From NCBI GenBank assembly GCA_963714375.1, contig CAVQOG010000005.1:1-64000 (forward strand): a stretch of 64,000 nucleotides of DNA, given 5' to 3'. Origin of the DNA: UBA5794 sp963714375. GTDB lineage: Bacteria; Actinomycetota; Acidimicrobiia; Spongiisociales; UBA5794. Positions 43,690-52,581 of the stretch are shown here, in pieces (within the stretch, counting starts at the first letter, position 1; every line of letters begins with the position of its first letter). Position numbers and translations under genes: made by a program. The notes beneath the pieces were generated by a model. That model saw nothing but the letters and a program-made list of their open reading frames with translations. It was not told where the DNA came from and made no database searches.

Positions 43690-43717
43690 CGTCAGTCAGC
43701 TCCCTCGTGTCCCGTCA

Positions 43718-44236
43718 CTAGGCCGTTCGCTTCTGTTTCTTTGTCAGGGACTTCGAGTCCTTGGCCAGCGCGATCCGGCCAGATTTCACGAGACTCGCGA
43801 TTCCGTACGTCTTCATCATCTCGTGGAAATCAGCGAGCCTGCCTGGCTCACCGACAACCTCAAATGTCACTGTCGTCGCCCCAACATCCACCGCCTTGGC
43901 CTCAAACACGTTGGCTGCCTCGAGGATCTCGGAACGGCGCTTGGGATCAGCGTTGACCCGCAGCAACATGATCTCGCGCTCAACGGCTTCACCCGGCTTG
44001 TGCTCGGTGACCTTGAGCGTATGAACCAGCTTGTAGAGCTGCTTGACGATCTGCTCCATCTCGGGCCCATCGACCACGACCGTCATGCGCGAACGATTCG
44101 GATCCTCAGTCGGACCGACGGAAAGGGAGTGAATGTTGAAGTCCCGCCTCGCAAACATCGACGCGACTCTCGCGAGAACTCCAGGTTTGTTTTCGACTGT
44201 CACTGATATGACGTGGTGCATCTCAGATGAGCTCAT
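43718..44236 (-). CDS. ilvN: Acetolactate synthase small (regulatory) subunit
   Basis: 172 residues with an N-terminal ACT domain (ISVTVENKPGVLARVASMFA, RRDFNIHSLSVGPTEDPNRS) and a C-terminal domain with EAANVFEAKAVDVGATTVTF. It binds valine for feedback control of IlvB. It starts 10 nt after ilvB. Confidence 0.96.
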   Translation of the reverse strand: MSSSEMHHVISVTVENKPGVLARVASMFARRDFNIHSLSVGPTEDPNRSRMTVVVDGPEMEQIVKQLYKLVHTLKVTEHKPGEAVEREIMLLRVNADPKRRSEILEAANVFEAKAVDVGATTVTFEVVGEPGRLADFHEMMKTYGIASLVKSGRIALAKDSKSLTKKQKRTA

Positions 44237-44246
44237 TCGGATCGCC

Positions 44247-45965
44247 TCATGTGATGTCCTCAGGACCCATGAATATGTTGTCGTTGCTGCCCCCGGCCAT
44301 GATCATCGGAAAGACCATGGCATCCCGGTCGCATCGGAATTCCATCACGACGGGACGATCGGTGACCGCGAGCCCCTTCTCGATGGTCGGGATGACCTCG
44401 TCAGGTGTCTCTGCTCGTAACCCGACACATCCCAACGCTTCGGCGAGCATCACGATATCTGGGTTCTCGTACGACAGGTCTGTTGCTGAGAAGCGTTCGT
44501 TGAAGAACAACTTTTGCCATTGACGAACCATGCCGAGACTGGCGTTGTTCATCACGACGACTTTGACAGGGATGTTCTCCGTTGCGGCCGTGATCAGTTC
44601 CTGAAACGTCATCTGGAAGCATCCGTCACCGTCGATGCAGATCACGGTTTCGTCAGGCATACCAGCCTTCGCTCCGATCGACGCTGGGACCGCGTAGCCC
44701 ATGGTTCCAAGGCCGCCCGAGTTGATCCAGGTGTTTGGTTTTTCAAATCCCCAGAACTGGGATGCCCACATCTGGTGCTGGCCAACTCCTGCGACAACGA
44801 TTGCGTCGCCGCCGGTCGCCTTGTGCAATTGTTGGATCACGTATTGCTGCTGAATGGGTCCGTCATCTTCCTGATCAAACGTGAGCGGGAAGTCGCGCTG
44901 CCAACCCCGGATCGTATCGAACCATGCCGAACGGGCGGGCGCTTCGTGTCCGTTGAGACGTTTCGTTGCCATCTCGGTCAATTGGATGAGTACTGCTTTG
45001 GCATCACCAACGATTGGCACATCAACGGCACGGATCTTGCCGATCTCGGCAGGATCCACGTCGACGTGGATTACTTGCGCGTTCGGGGCAAAGAAATCCG
45101 GATTGCCGGTCACCCGATCATCGAAGCGAGCCCCAATGTTGACGAGCAGATCTGACTTCTGCATCGCTGTCGACGCCGTGTAGCACCCATGCATGCCTGG
45201 CATCCCGAGAGCGAGCTCGTGAGAATCCGGAATCACACCCCTCGCCATGAGCGTCGTCACCGTCGGGAGGCGCATCAACTCGGCAAACTGGGTTAGTTCC
45301 CGAGAGGCGCCCGCTCTGATCGTTCCGCCACCTGCGTACAGGACCGGCCGTTCCGACTCCATGATCAAGTCAATTGCGGCCTTGATCTGGCGAGAGTGAC
45401 CTTTGACGGACGGCTTGTAGCCAGGCAGATTGATCTTCTTGCTCCCCGTAAACGGTGCAGTTCCAACCAAGGCATCCTTCGTGATGTCAACGAGTACCGG
45501 ACCCGGACGTCCGGTCTTGGCGAGGTGGAAGGCTTCATGGACCGCGCCTGCGATCTCGGCTGTCTCCGTCACGAGGTCATTGTGTTTGGTCACCGGCATC
45601 GCAATGCCCCACGTGTGGGTCTCCTGGAATGCATCAAGTCCGATCGAGGACGACGCGACCTGAGCGGTGATCGCCACAACGGGGATCGAGTCCATGTAGG
45701 CATCCGCGAGTGGTGTGACGAGATTGGTCGCCCCAGGGCCTGATGTGGCGATGGTTACGCCAACACGCCCGGTCGCGTGGGCGTAGCCGGAGGCCATGTG
45801 TCCGCCGCCTTGCTCATGTCGAACAAGGACATGTCGGATCGGACTGTCGTACAGCGAGTCGTAGGCTTGGAGAATCGCTCCGCCCGGTATCCCGAATACC
45901 AGATCGACGCCCTCAAGTTCAAGGCTCCTGAGGAGAATCTCTGCTCCGCTGATGTGGTTTGGCAT
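44247..45965 (-). CDS. ilvB: Acetolactate synthase large (catalytic) subunit
   Basis: ATG 45965 (MPNHISGAEI) gives 572 residues. ThDP enzyme: FGIPGGAILQAYDSLYDS, VLVRHEQGGGHMASGYAHAT (catalytic Glu), FAD-binding middle domain (DLLVNIGARFDDRVTGNPDF) and ThDP/Mg line CIDGDGCFQMTFQELITAAT with VVMNNASLGMVRQWQKLFF. The 39 open codons upstream are leader sequence. It heads the branched-chain amino acid operon behind an attenuator. Confidence 0.96.
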   Translation of the reverse strand: MPNHISGAEILLRSLELEGVDLVFGIPGGAILQAYDSLYDSPIRHVLVRHEQGGGHMASGYAHATGRVGVTIATSGPGATNLVTPLADAYMDSIPVVAITAQVASSSIGLDAFQETHTWGIAMPVTKHNDLVTETAEIAGAVHEAFHLAKTGRPGPVLVDITKDALVGTAPFTGSKKINLPGYKPSVKGHSRQIKAAIDLIMESERPVLYAGGGTIRAGASRELTQFAELMRLPTVTTLMARGVIPDSHELALGMPGMHGCYTASTAMQKSDLLVNIGARFDDRVTGNPDFFAPNAQVIHVDVDPAEIGKIRAVDVPIVGDAKAVLIQLTEMATKRLNGHEAPARSAWFDTIRGWQRDFPLTFDQEDDGPIQQQYVIQQLHKATGGDAIVVAGVGQHQMWASQFWGFEKPNTWINSGGLGTMGYAVPASIGAKAGMPDETVICIDGDGCFQMTFQELITAATENIPVKVVVMNNASLGMVRQWQKLFFNERFSATDLSYENPDIVMLAEALGCVGLRAETPDEVIPTIEKGLAVTDRPVVMEFRCDRDAMVFPMIMAGGSNDNIFMGPEDIT

Positions 45966-45980
45966 ATGTTGGCTCCGGGA

Positions 45981-46009
45981 AAGAGAAAACCCTCCGTGGC
46001 ACGGAGGGT
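45981..46009 (-). terminator. Rho-independent attenuator terminator of the ilvB leader
   Basis: On the minus strand ACCCTCCGT-gcc-ACGGAGGGT is a 9-bp stem followed by TTTCTCTTT, a typical intrinsic terminator located 16 nt before the ilvB ATG, inside the leader. Confidence 0.9.
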
Positions 46010-46011
46010 AA

Positions 46012-46036
46012 GGCGCATCGGTCTGGCTGATGCGCC
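46012..46036 (-). promoter_or_regulatory. Leader hairpin preceding the attenuator (pause/anti-terminator region)
   Basis: GGCGCATC and GATGCGCC (46012-46019 / 46029-46036) form a perfect 8-bp stem with a 9-nt loop, between the leader peptide stop and the terminator. Its stem base touches the leader stop codon, as in amino-acid attenuators. Confidence 0.75.
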
Positions 46037-46074
46037 TACATGAGAATAAGTACGAGTGGTGTTGCTGTTGGCAC
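46036..46074 (-). CDS. ilvB operon leader peptide (12 residues, Leu/Val/Ile codons at the end)
   Basis: GTG 46074 reads MPTATPLVLILM then TAG (46036-46038). The run CTC GTA CTT ATT CTC codes for Leu-Val-Leu-Ile-Leu, the three end products of the pathway, so ribosome stalling here can control the downstream hairpins. AAGGTG lies just upstream as ribosome-binding site. A longer in-frame start ATG 46116 would give 26 residues but overlaps the promoter. Confidence 0.82.
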   Translation of the reverse strand: MPTATPLVLILM

Positions 46075-46106
46075 TGCTGCACCTTGTGTTGCTGTTGTGA
46101 TCTGGG

Positions 46107-46134
46107 AGTATGGCATCGTGGCGGTGCATGTCAA
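46107..46134 (-). promoter_or_regulatory. Sigma70-type promoter of the ilvB operon
   Basis: Minus strand: -35 TTGACA (46129-46134), 16-nt spacer, -10 CATACT (46107-46112). Transcription would begin near 46100, about 25 nt before the leader GTG. Confidence 0.65.
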
Positions 46135-46172
46135 GATGAGGAACCGAGCGGGTTCGACAATGGGAGTCAAAC

Positions 46173-47396
46173 GTGGCGAAGAACGATGACCTCGCTGTGC
46201 TTCAGCCGCTCATTCGCGTTGTTCGTGACGAGTTGGCCGACCGTGACGCCGATGCGATCCCGAACAAGCTTCGCAAGGCTGCGAACGCAACAGGCAAGCG
46301 GCTTCCGAAGCCGTACCAACGTGCGGTCATTGATCATCTGATCGCTGATGACGAGTTTCGTTCGGCAGTAGCACAGCGTTGGGCAGGTATGGAGTCCCCG
46401 AATGAGATTATCGACACGTTCTTGACCGATCCGGCTGCGGCTGCCCTGCTGGTTTCACTGAGTGCGATGGAGATCCGCCTCGCTGAGGTGGTTGCTGAAC
46501 GGGAGGCTGCCCGCTCCGATGTATCAGATCTCGAGCGCAAGCTTCGAGAGGCGAAGGTCAGGCTCGAAGATGTCAAACGCGAGGCGAAGGCAGCCCTGAT
46601 TGCACAGACGAATTCGGACAAACGATCACGGTCGGGACTTGAACAGGTAGCACTCAGCGCACGCGCCGAGCGCGACTCCCTCGCTACCGAGGTCGAACAG
46701 TTGCAACGTGAGATGGCTGATCTCGAAGTGACCAACGAACAGCTTCAGCAGGCGGTTTCCAAGATGACCGCGCGCGAAATACGACGGACGCGGGCTCTTG
46801 GTGTGAAAGCGCCCTCCGAATCGGGATCGGTGGCAAGTTTGCCGAGCGACCCCACCGAGCTCGCCGCACTCTTGGACCGGATCGAGCGAAACCTGCGGCC
46901 ATACCGGCGTCCGCAGACCAGTACCGGGCACGATGGTGGCGATGCGTTGCCCCTTCGGATGCCCTCGGGGATTGCTCCAGACACCAAGGCTGGCCTTGTA
47001 TCGATGCTCGATCAGGAACCTGACAGGATTCTGATCGACGGCTACAACGTGGCGGGAGCAGTGCTCTTTGACAACTTTTCGTCGAGGGCTGGCAGGGAAG
47101 CTGCGCTCGCTCGTGCCGGCATGGTGAAACGTTCGACCACTGCTGCGGTGACGGTGGTGTTCGACGCGGCGCAAGCGGGAAGCCGGGGCGGCTTCGAAAC
47201 CGATCACGGGGTCGTCGTGGAGTTCGAGCCTGAGACATCGGCCGATGACGCCATTGTTCGTCTTGTGCGCTCAGCCAATGACCGATGCGTGGTCGTTACG
47301 AACGATCGAGAGCTTCAGCTGAGGGTGGCACGGGAGAACTGTGTCGTTGTGTACACAACAGCGCTGATTGATTGGAGCGAACACCTCAACGATTGA
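46173..47396 (+). CDS. NYN-domain (PIN-like, YacP/Rae1 type) putative RNase with coiled coil
   Basis: GTG 46173, with GGGAG upstream, gives 407 residues. Residues 1-100 are helical, about 105-195 a long coiled coil, then a linker, and from about 280 an NYN domain: ILIDGYNVAGAVL (first catalytic Asp), VTVVFDAA, SADDAIVRLVRSAN and CVVVTNDRELQLRVARENC (acidic residues). These domains cleave RNA. Divergent from the ilvB leader. Confidence 0.85.
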   Translation: MAKNDDLAVLQPLIRVVRDELADRDADAIPNKLRKAANATGKRLPKPYQRAVIDHLIADDEFRSAVAQRWAGMESPNEIIDTFLTDPAAAALLVSLSAMEIRLAEVVAEREAARSDVSDLERKLREAKVRLEDVKREAKAALIAQTNSDKRSRSGLEQVALSARAERDSLATEVEQLQREMADLEVTNEQLQQAVSKMTAREIRRTRALGVKAPSESGSVASLPSDPTELAALLDRIERNLRPYRRPQTSTGHDGGDALPLRMPSGIAPDTKAGLVSMLDQEPDRILIDGYNVAGAVLFDNFSSRAGREAALARAGMVKRSTTAAVTVVFDAAQAGSRGGFETDHGVVVEFEPETSADDAIVRLVRSANDRCVVVTNDRELQLRVARENCVVVYTTALIDWSEHLND

Positions 47397-47511
47397 ACGT
47401 TGCGGACCGATAGAGATTGGGAGCAACCGAAGGCCACTCTTGGCAACCACTCTTCATAGACCTCAGCTGAACAGCGTTGTCCACCGAGAAGCCACCCGTG
47501 CTTCCGTACTG

Positions 47512-49746
47512 ATGCAATGGCATTCGTTGCGCCGCGCCGTGGCGACGTTCTCGGCCACGATTGCACTTGTCGTCAGCCTTGTGTTGGTGTGGCCGATGAT
47601 GTTTGGGATTGCGATTGTGACCGCTCTCGTCGCCGTTGATGCCCACCTTGCGATCAAAACCCATCGCAGGGGTGCGGCGCTCACGCTTGTCTTCGATATC
47701 ACCATTGCTGGAGTCGTCTGCGTGCTGGCGGGGGTTCCACCCATCGGTGTCTCCATGGTGACTGCCTACTTCGTGGTTCTCGTCGCGGTCCTTGGAAGGT
47801 CGTCAGGCGCATGGCCGGTTGGGCTGTACGCCTTGGCGATGGGCGTGTTCGCGACATCCGTGCCGGTCTTGCTCGACATGGCTGAGCCTCCAATCGAGAG
47901 GACCATCGCGGCAGGAGCAATGGCAGTCATCGTGTTCGGCGTCGCAACCATCGAGATTGTCAGGAGATTTGTTACTTCAATCAGACAGCGGGCGTTGCGG
48001 GAGGAAAGGCGAGTCAAGATGTCCAACGCTGTTGCGGTTGCGTCAAGGGCTCTCGTGGCTGAGGACGATGCAAGGGCCCTTGCTTTCGCCCTTGAGGCAA
48101 TCCGTGAAGCAATCGGCGCACCGATTGCCTTTGTCGAACAGAATGTCGAGGACGCCGCTGAAGGTCTGACAGCAGTGGTCGTGGAAAGCGTGACAACCTC
48201 GGACACCATTCATCCCACGTTCACTCGCGACGCCAGAACGCCGTGGCGCTCGATGCCAGGGGCGCGTTCACATCTTGAAGGCGGTGCGCCCTTCTTGTTC
48301 CGTGTCGCTGAGGCATCCGGGACCAGTTTCGATCGATCCGGTGAAGGAGGTGCTCGCAGCGAGGTCAATGTTCCGATCGTAGTCAACAGCACCTGGGTCG
48401 GAGTGATCGGAATCGCAGATGCCGAGTCGGATCGTCATTGGAAACACGACGAACTCATGTTGATGCGCACACTCGCCGACCTGACAGCGGCCTTCTGGCA
48501 GCGGGTCGAAGATCTGCGGGTACGTGATTCGTTGATTGGTTCACTCGATGGACGCCTCCGATACGAGGAGGCACTCGCAAAGGCGTCGACCTCCCTGCTT
48601 GGGGAGCGAGGTGTGGGTGTTGATGGCGCGCTTGAGTCGATCGGCATTGCCGCACGTGTTGACGAGGTGTACATCACGCAAACCGTGCATGCCCCCGATG
48701 ACTATCCGTCGGCTCGGGTGACAGCGAGTTGGGTGCAGCCGGGACTCGTGCCGGCGCATCCCATCGATGAAACAACTTCTTACAGCACCATGCCGGCAGT
48801 GCAAGAGGCGATCCACCAGGGGATGCTCGCTCGTGCGATGGATGGAACCAACGCGGAGCTCATTATCGGGATCGAGGTTGCCGGTGGCTGGTACGGGTCT
48901 GTCGGTTTCCTTCGAAAGCGGGCATCGCGGTCATGGTCGAAGCGGGACGGGGCGTTTCTGCGGACGATTGCCGACATTCTCGGTGCGTACTACGAACGAT
49001 CCGAAAGCCGCATCAAGCTCGAAGCGCTACTCACTTCCAAGGATCAGTTGATTGCCTCCGTCAGTCACGAACTTCGTACGCCGTTGACTGCGGTCGTCGG
49101 CCTGGCTGAAACACTCCGTGAGAACGACGTTGAAATTGACAGCGTCGAGAGGGACCAGCTCATCGGTGTGATCGCTGCCGAGAGCCGCGAAATGGCAGAC
49201 CTTGTCGAAGACCTTTTGATCGCTGCACGATCTGGAGATGGAGCGGTTGCCGTGTTTCCTCAACGCACGGATCTTTCGCTGCTCGCGGCGAGCGTGGCTT
49301 CCTTGCTTGCAGTGCCCGAGAGTGTCGATCTTGCCGTCGATGACACGCCCTCGCCGGCGTTCGCGGATCCGGTGCGAGTACGCCAGGTCATCAGGAACCT
49401 TCTCACGAACGCCATGCGCTACGGCGGCAAACAGGTACGAGTGACCTTCGGGTCGGGCGCTGGACTCACATACCTCGATGTCTCAGATGATGGACCGGGG
49501 ATCCCCGAACATGATCTCGAAATGATTTTTGAGCCGTATGGACGGTCCGCTTCATCCCAGGTCGTTCCCGGGTCAGTCGGACTCGGGCTCACACTCTCGA
49601 AACGCTTGGCTGAGTTGATGGGCGGATCGTTGAGCTACATGCCGTCGGAGGGCTGCACCTTCCGCTTGTCAGTTCCCAGTGCGGCGCCGAAGGCGAGAGC
49701 CGCCACTCAACTGTCAGAAAACGGGTGGCTCACGCCGACGCGTTGA
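47512..49746 (+). CDS. Membrane sensor histidine kinase with GAF domains
   Basis: ATG 47512 (MQWHSLRRAV) gives 744 residues; the open frame upstream overlaps the NYN gene and looks non-coding. Six membrane helices (about 10-150) form the sensor part, followed by two GAF-like domains (about 185-330 and 365-500), a dimerisation domain with SHELRTPL (His519) and an ATPase domain with NLLTNAMRYGG (N box), DVSDDGPGIPE (G1) and SVGLGLTLSKRLAELMGG (G2). No response regulator gene is adjacent, so the partner is unknown. Its end overlaps the convergent LLM gene by 17 nt. Confidence 0.9.
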   Translation: MQWHSLRRAVATFSATIALVVSLVLVWPMMFGIAIVTALVAVDAHLAIKTHRRGAALTLVFDITIAGVVCVLAGVPPIGVSMVTAYFVVLVAVLGRSSGAWPVGLYALAMGVFATSVPVLLDMAEPPIERTIAAGAMAVIVFGVATIEIVRRFVTSIRQRALREERRVKMSNAVAVASRALVAEDDARALAFALEAIREAIGAPIAFVEQNVEDAAEGLTAVVVESVTTSDTIHPTFTRDARTPWRSMPGARSHLEGGAPFLFRVAEASGTSFDRSGEGGARSEVNVPIVVNSTWVGVIGIADAESDRHWKHDELMLMRTLADLTAAFWQRVEDLRVRDSLIGSLDGRLRYEEALAKASTSLLGERGVGVDGALESIGIAARVDEVYITQTVHAPDDYPSARVTASWVQPGLVPAHPIDETTSYSTMPAVQEAIHQGMLARAMDGTNAELIIGIEVAGGWYGSVGFLRKRASRSWSKRDGAFLRTIADILGAYYERSESRIKLEALLTSKDQLIASVSHELRTPLTAVVGLAETLRENDVEIDSVERDQLIGVIAAESREMADLVEDLLIAARSGDGAVAVFPQRTDLSLLAASVASLLAVPESVDLAVDDTPSPAFADPVRVRQVIRNLLTNAMRYGGKQVRVTFGSGAGLTYLDVSDDGPGIPEHDLEMIFEPYGRSASSQVVPGSVGLGLTLSKRLAELMGGSLSYMPSEGCTFRLSVPSAAPKARAATQLSENGWLTPTR

Positions 49747-50770
49747 GCTCTGCGATTGTGCGACTTGTGGTGATGTCGCCGGTTCCGACGATCATGGTTG
49801 TGACACCTGCATCCCGCCATACCTCGAGACGATCCTTGATCCGATCGCGTGGTCCAACGAGGCACACCTCATCGACGAGGGCATCGGGAACCGCCATGGT
49901 TGCCTCCATCTTCTTGCCATCGAGGTAGAGGTCCTGGATCTTTTCGGCAGCCTCGCCATAGCCATACCGCTTGGCGAGATCGTTGTAGAAGTTCCGTCCT
50001 TTGGCACCCATCCCACCGATGTAGAGAGCCAGTGCTGGCTTCATCTGCATTCGGCCAGACTCGAGATCGTTCGTCACAAGGGCTGACACTGTTGGTGCAA
50101 TCTCGAATCGGGTTGCCTTGTTCGGATCCCCGGCTTTCGTGAATCCACTGATCAGGCGAGGCTGGTACACCTCTCCGGAACGTTCGGGAGAAAAGAACAC
50201 GGGGAGCCAGCCGTCGGCAATTTCTGCAGTCAACTCGACGTTCTTGGGTCCGATCGCAGCGATGTAAATGGGTAGATCTGGGTTCTTGGGCTTGGACATG
50301 ATTTTGATCGGTTTTCCAAGACCCGATGCTCCCTCTCCGGTGAACGGAAGCTGATAGAACTCGCCGTCGTATGTGACGGGTTCGGTCCGTGCAAGCATCT
50401 TGCGGATGATTTCGACATACTCGCGGGTGACACCGAGTGGCTTTCCATATGGGCGACCGTGCCATCCCTCCACCACTTGGGGTCCCGAAACGCCGAGTCC
50501 GAGGAGGAACCGGCCGTCCGAGAGATGGTCGATCGTCATGGCGGTCATTGCGGTCATCGCTGGGGTCCGCGCCGGTATCTGGAGCACGGCAGTCCCGAGC
50601 TTGATCCGTTTTGTGCGTGCAGCGATGAAAGCAAGGGGCGTCGCGGCATCTGATCCGTACGCCTCGGCTGTCCACACACTGTCATAGCCGAGCGCTTCGA
50701 TGTGTTCGATCAGAGCAAAGTTGTCAGCGACGGCAGTTCCGAAGAGTCCAAGATTGAGTCCGAGGTTCAT
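49730..50770 (-). CDS. LLM-class F420-dependent oxidoreductase
   Basis: A 346-residue TIM-barrel protein of the luciferase-like family: IEHIEALGYDSVWTAEAYG, ARTKRIKLGTAVLQIPARTP, IDHLSDGRFLLGLGVSGPQV, EGWHGRPYGKPLGVTREYVE and DLPIYIAAIGPKNVELTAEI. The pattern fits the F420-using Rv3520c-like subfamily. Substrate unknown. Confidence 0.88.
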   Translation of the reverse strand: MNLGLNLGLFGTAVADNFALIEHIEALGYDSVWTAEAYGSDAATPLAFIAARTKRIKLGTAVLQIPARTPAMTAMTAMTIDHLSDGRFLLGLGVSGPQVVEGWHGRPYGKPLGVTREYVEIIRKMLARTEPVTYDGEFYQLPFTGEGASGLGKPIKIMSKPKNPDLPIYIAAIGPKNVELTAEIADGWLPVFFSPERSGEVYQPRLISGFTKAGDPNKATRFEIAPTVSALVTNDLESGRMQMKPALALYIGGMGAKGRNFYNDLAKRYGYGEAAEKIQDLYLDGKKMEATMAVPDALVDEVCLVGPRDRIKDRLEVWRDAGVTTMIVGTGDITTSRTIAELNASA

Positions 50771-50848
50771 GGGGTAGGAGCTTACAGCTCACAGCTTTCG
50801 GCTTACAGCTGGACGCCCTGCGGCTTTCAGCCTTCAGCTTTTAGCTGA
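50771..50848. repeat. Degenerate heptanucleotide repeats
   Basis: Two blocks: gcttacagctcacagctttcggcttacagct (about 50779-50810) and ggctttcagccttcagcttttagct (50822-50846). The second block codes the last residues and stop codon of the minus-strand gene at 50827. Confidence 0.75.
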
Positions 50849-51021
50849 ACGTCGCGGAACCTGATCTCGGAGACAAGACCGATCTTGCTCATCTCTTCGA
50901 TAGCTGATCGCTCGTCGTCCGCAAGATCGAGAATCCCATGATCTCCAACCAACGCGGTGACGATGCAGTCGTCGCACGTTCGCGTGTGCCGCATGTCGCA
51001 TGTTTCACAATCAATGATCAT
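50827..51021 (-). CDS. Small Cys-rich protein
   Basis: ATG 51021 has a strong ribosome-binding site (GGAGG, 5-nt spacer). 64 residues: MIIDCETCDMRHTRTCDDCI carries two CxxC pairs, a zinc-binding site, followed by an acidic helix. The last residues (QLKAEG) and the stop are made of the heptamer repeat, so the original end may have been different. Function unknown; similar short proteins occur in other actinobacteria. Confidence 0.7.
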   Translation of the reverse strand: MIIDCETCDMRHTRTCDDCIVTALVGDHGILDLADDERSAIEEMSKIGLVSEIRFRDVQLKAEG

Positions 51022-51065
51022 CTGTACCTCCTGTCGTGTGGACACGCTATCGAGCAGGTACGACA

Positions 51066-51116
51066 GATTTCTGACGTCTGACGTCCGCTGTCTGCTGTCT
51101 GCTGTCTGCTGCCGTA
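51066..51116. repeat. Heptanucleotide tandem repeats (GACGTCT and CTGTCTG units)
   Basis: Two units GACGTCT/GACGTCC followed by three exact CTGTCTG units (51087-51111), between the divergent Cys-rich and queG genes. Confidence 0.85.
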
Positions 51117-51127
51117 GTCTCCCGGCA

Positions 51128-52195
51128 ATGGTCACGCTCGCCGATTTCCAAGCCGTCGTCGCTGATGATGTCCGTGTTGGGATCACTGACTGTGCACCGT
51201 TTCCCGAGATTGCCAAGACCATCGAGGATCGGGTGTCGGCAGGTCTCAACGGTGGGCTTGGTTTCACCTATGCGGCACCGGAGGCTTCGACCGATCCCTC
51301 CGCATCATTTCCCTGGGGTCAATCCATCGTCGTTGCAGCCATCCCGTACCTTGCGGACGGCGATGGTGAGGATGTGCATCGGTCGGTTGCTCGGTTTGCA
51401 GATGGGGACCGTTATGTGAGAGTCAGAGAAACGCTCGCACTCGTTGAACGTGTTCTCGCCGATCAAGGACACCACGCTGAGCAGGTATTCGATGACGATC
51501 GGCTCGTTGATCGTGTCGTTGCGATCAGGGCGGGTATCGCGTGGAACGGCAAGAGCACGATGGCTCTGACTCCGGGTCACGGACCGTGGTTCCTCATCGG
51601 GTCCGTGGTGACCGACGCAGTTCTTGAACCGGGGGAACCGATGGTGCGAACGTGCGGAACCTGCACAGCGTGCCTCCCGGCCTGCCCGACCGGCGCAATC
51701 ATCGCACCAGGTGTGCTCGACGCATCGAGGTGCCTCGCCGCTGTCCTCCAACGGCCGGGAAGCATCCCTATTGACCTCAGAGAGGCCGTCGGGAGCCGAA
51801 TCTATGGCTGCGACGATTGTCTGGTTGCCTGCCCTCCCGGAGATCCGGTTCTTGCACCATTGTCATTTGGCGGCGGCCGACTCCAGCCGGCTTCTGTCCT
51901 CAGGATGTCGGATGACGAGCTTGAGAGTGTTGCCGGCCATTGGTATGTCCCGAAGCGGAACATGCGGTTCGTGCGAAGGAATTCGTTGGTTGCAGCAGGT
52001 AATGGCGCATCCGAGCATGATCTAGCGTTGCTGTGCGGATATCTCGGACATCCCGACCCCATGCTCCGGATACACGCGGCGTGGGCACTTGGGCGGAGCA
52101 ATTCTGAGAGATCCTACGCGGCGCTCGTCGCGGCTTCCGGTGATGAACAAGATCCAGATGTCCGCGAAGAGATCGACGCCGCGCTGGCACAATGA
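51128..52195 (+). CDS. queG: Epoxyqueuosine reductase
   Basis: QueG reduces epoxyqueuosine to queuosine in tRNA using cobalamin. ATG 51128 gives 355 residues. Two [4Fe-4S] clusters: RTCGTCTACLPACPTGAI and YGCDDCLVACPPG; upstream PWGQSIVVAAIPY and AWNGKSTMALTPGHGPWFL are conserved family lines, and the C-terminus has HEAT-like repeats (HPDPMLRIHAAWALG). The long open frame upstream is repeat sequence. Confidence 0.92.
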   Translation: MVTLADFQAVVADDVRVGITDCAPFPEIAKTIEDRVSAGLNGGLGFTYAAPEASTDPSASFPWGQSIVVAAIPYLADGDGEDVHRSVARFADGDRYVRVRETLALVERVLADQGHHAEQVFDDDRLVDRVVAIRAGIAWNGKSTMALTPGHGPWFLIGSVVTDAVLEPGEPMVRTCGTCTACLPACPTGAIIAPGVLDASRCLAAVLQRPGSIPIDLREAVGSRIYGCDDCLVACPPGDPVLAPLSFGGGRLQPASVLRMSDDELESVAGHWYVPKRNMRFVRRNSLVAAGNGASEHDLALLCGYLGHPDPMLRIHAAWALGRSNSERSYAALVAASGDEQDPDVREEIDAALAQ

Positions 52196-52290
52196 CTTGA
52201 AGCAATGAATATTGTCTTCCGGGAGCGGAGTCAACCCTGTCTACTCTGGTGCTCGCGACACAACCCTGAAGCGATTGAGGACACACACCC

Positions 52291-52581
52291 ATGACAGCCT
52301 TCTACGGAATCATCCTGTTGATCGGGATCGCTCTCATGCTCGTCTGGCTGGTTCTGACGGCCATCGCTTCCGGTGTCGAAGGCTGGGATCGGGTCGATCC
52401 TGAACGTCGATGGGGTGTTACTGGACGCTCCCTTGTGGCTGGACTGATCGGGTTCGGTATGGCCGGTATCTCGGTGCTATACACGACGGCTCCCGAAGCC
52501 ATGAGCTTCGCTGCTGCCGTCGTCGGCGGTCTCGCTCTCATCGCCGTTGCGCGATGGGTCGTTCCACCAACCGGGCAATGA
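52291..52581 (+). CDS. Hypothetical two- to three-helix membrane protein
   Basis: 96 residues with three hydrophobic stretches (about 4-26, 46-64, 70-90) separated by a charged loop (EGWDRVDPERRWGVTGR). No family recognised. Its stop overlaps the ATG of the metallophosphoesterase by 4 nt (ATGA). Confidence 0.7.
   Translation: MTAFYGIILLIGIALMLVWLVLTAIASGVEGWDRVDPERRWGVTGRSLVAGLIGFGMAGISVLYTTAPEAMSFAAAVVGGLALIAVARWVVPPTGQ

Noticed and set aside
45966..46134. T-box riboswitch upstream of ilvB
   Set aside because: No T-box core sequence; the leader peptide and terminator explain the region.
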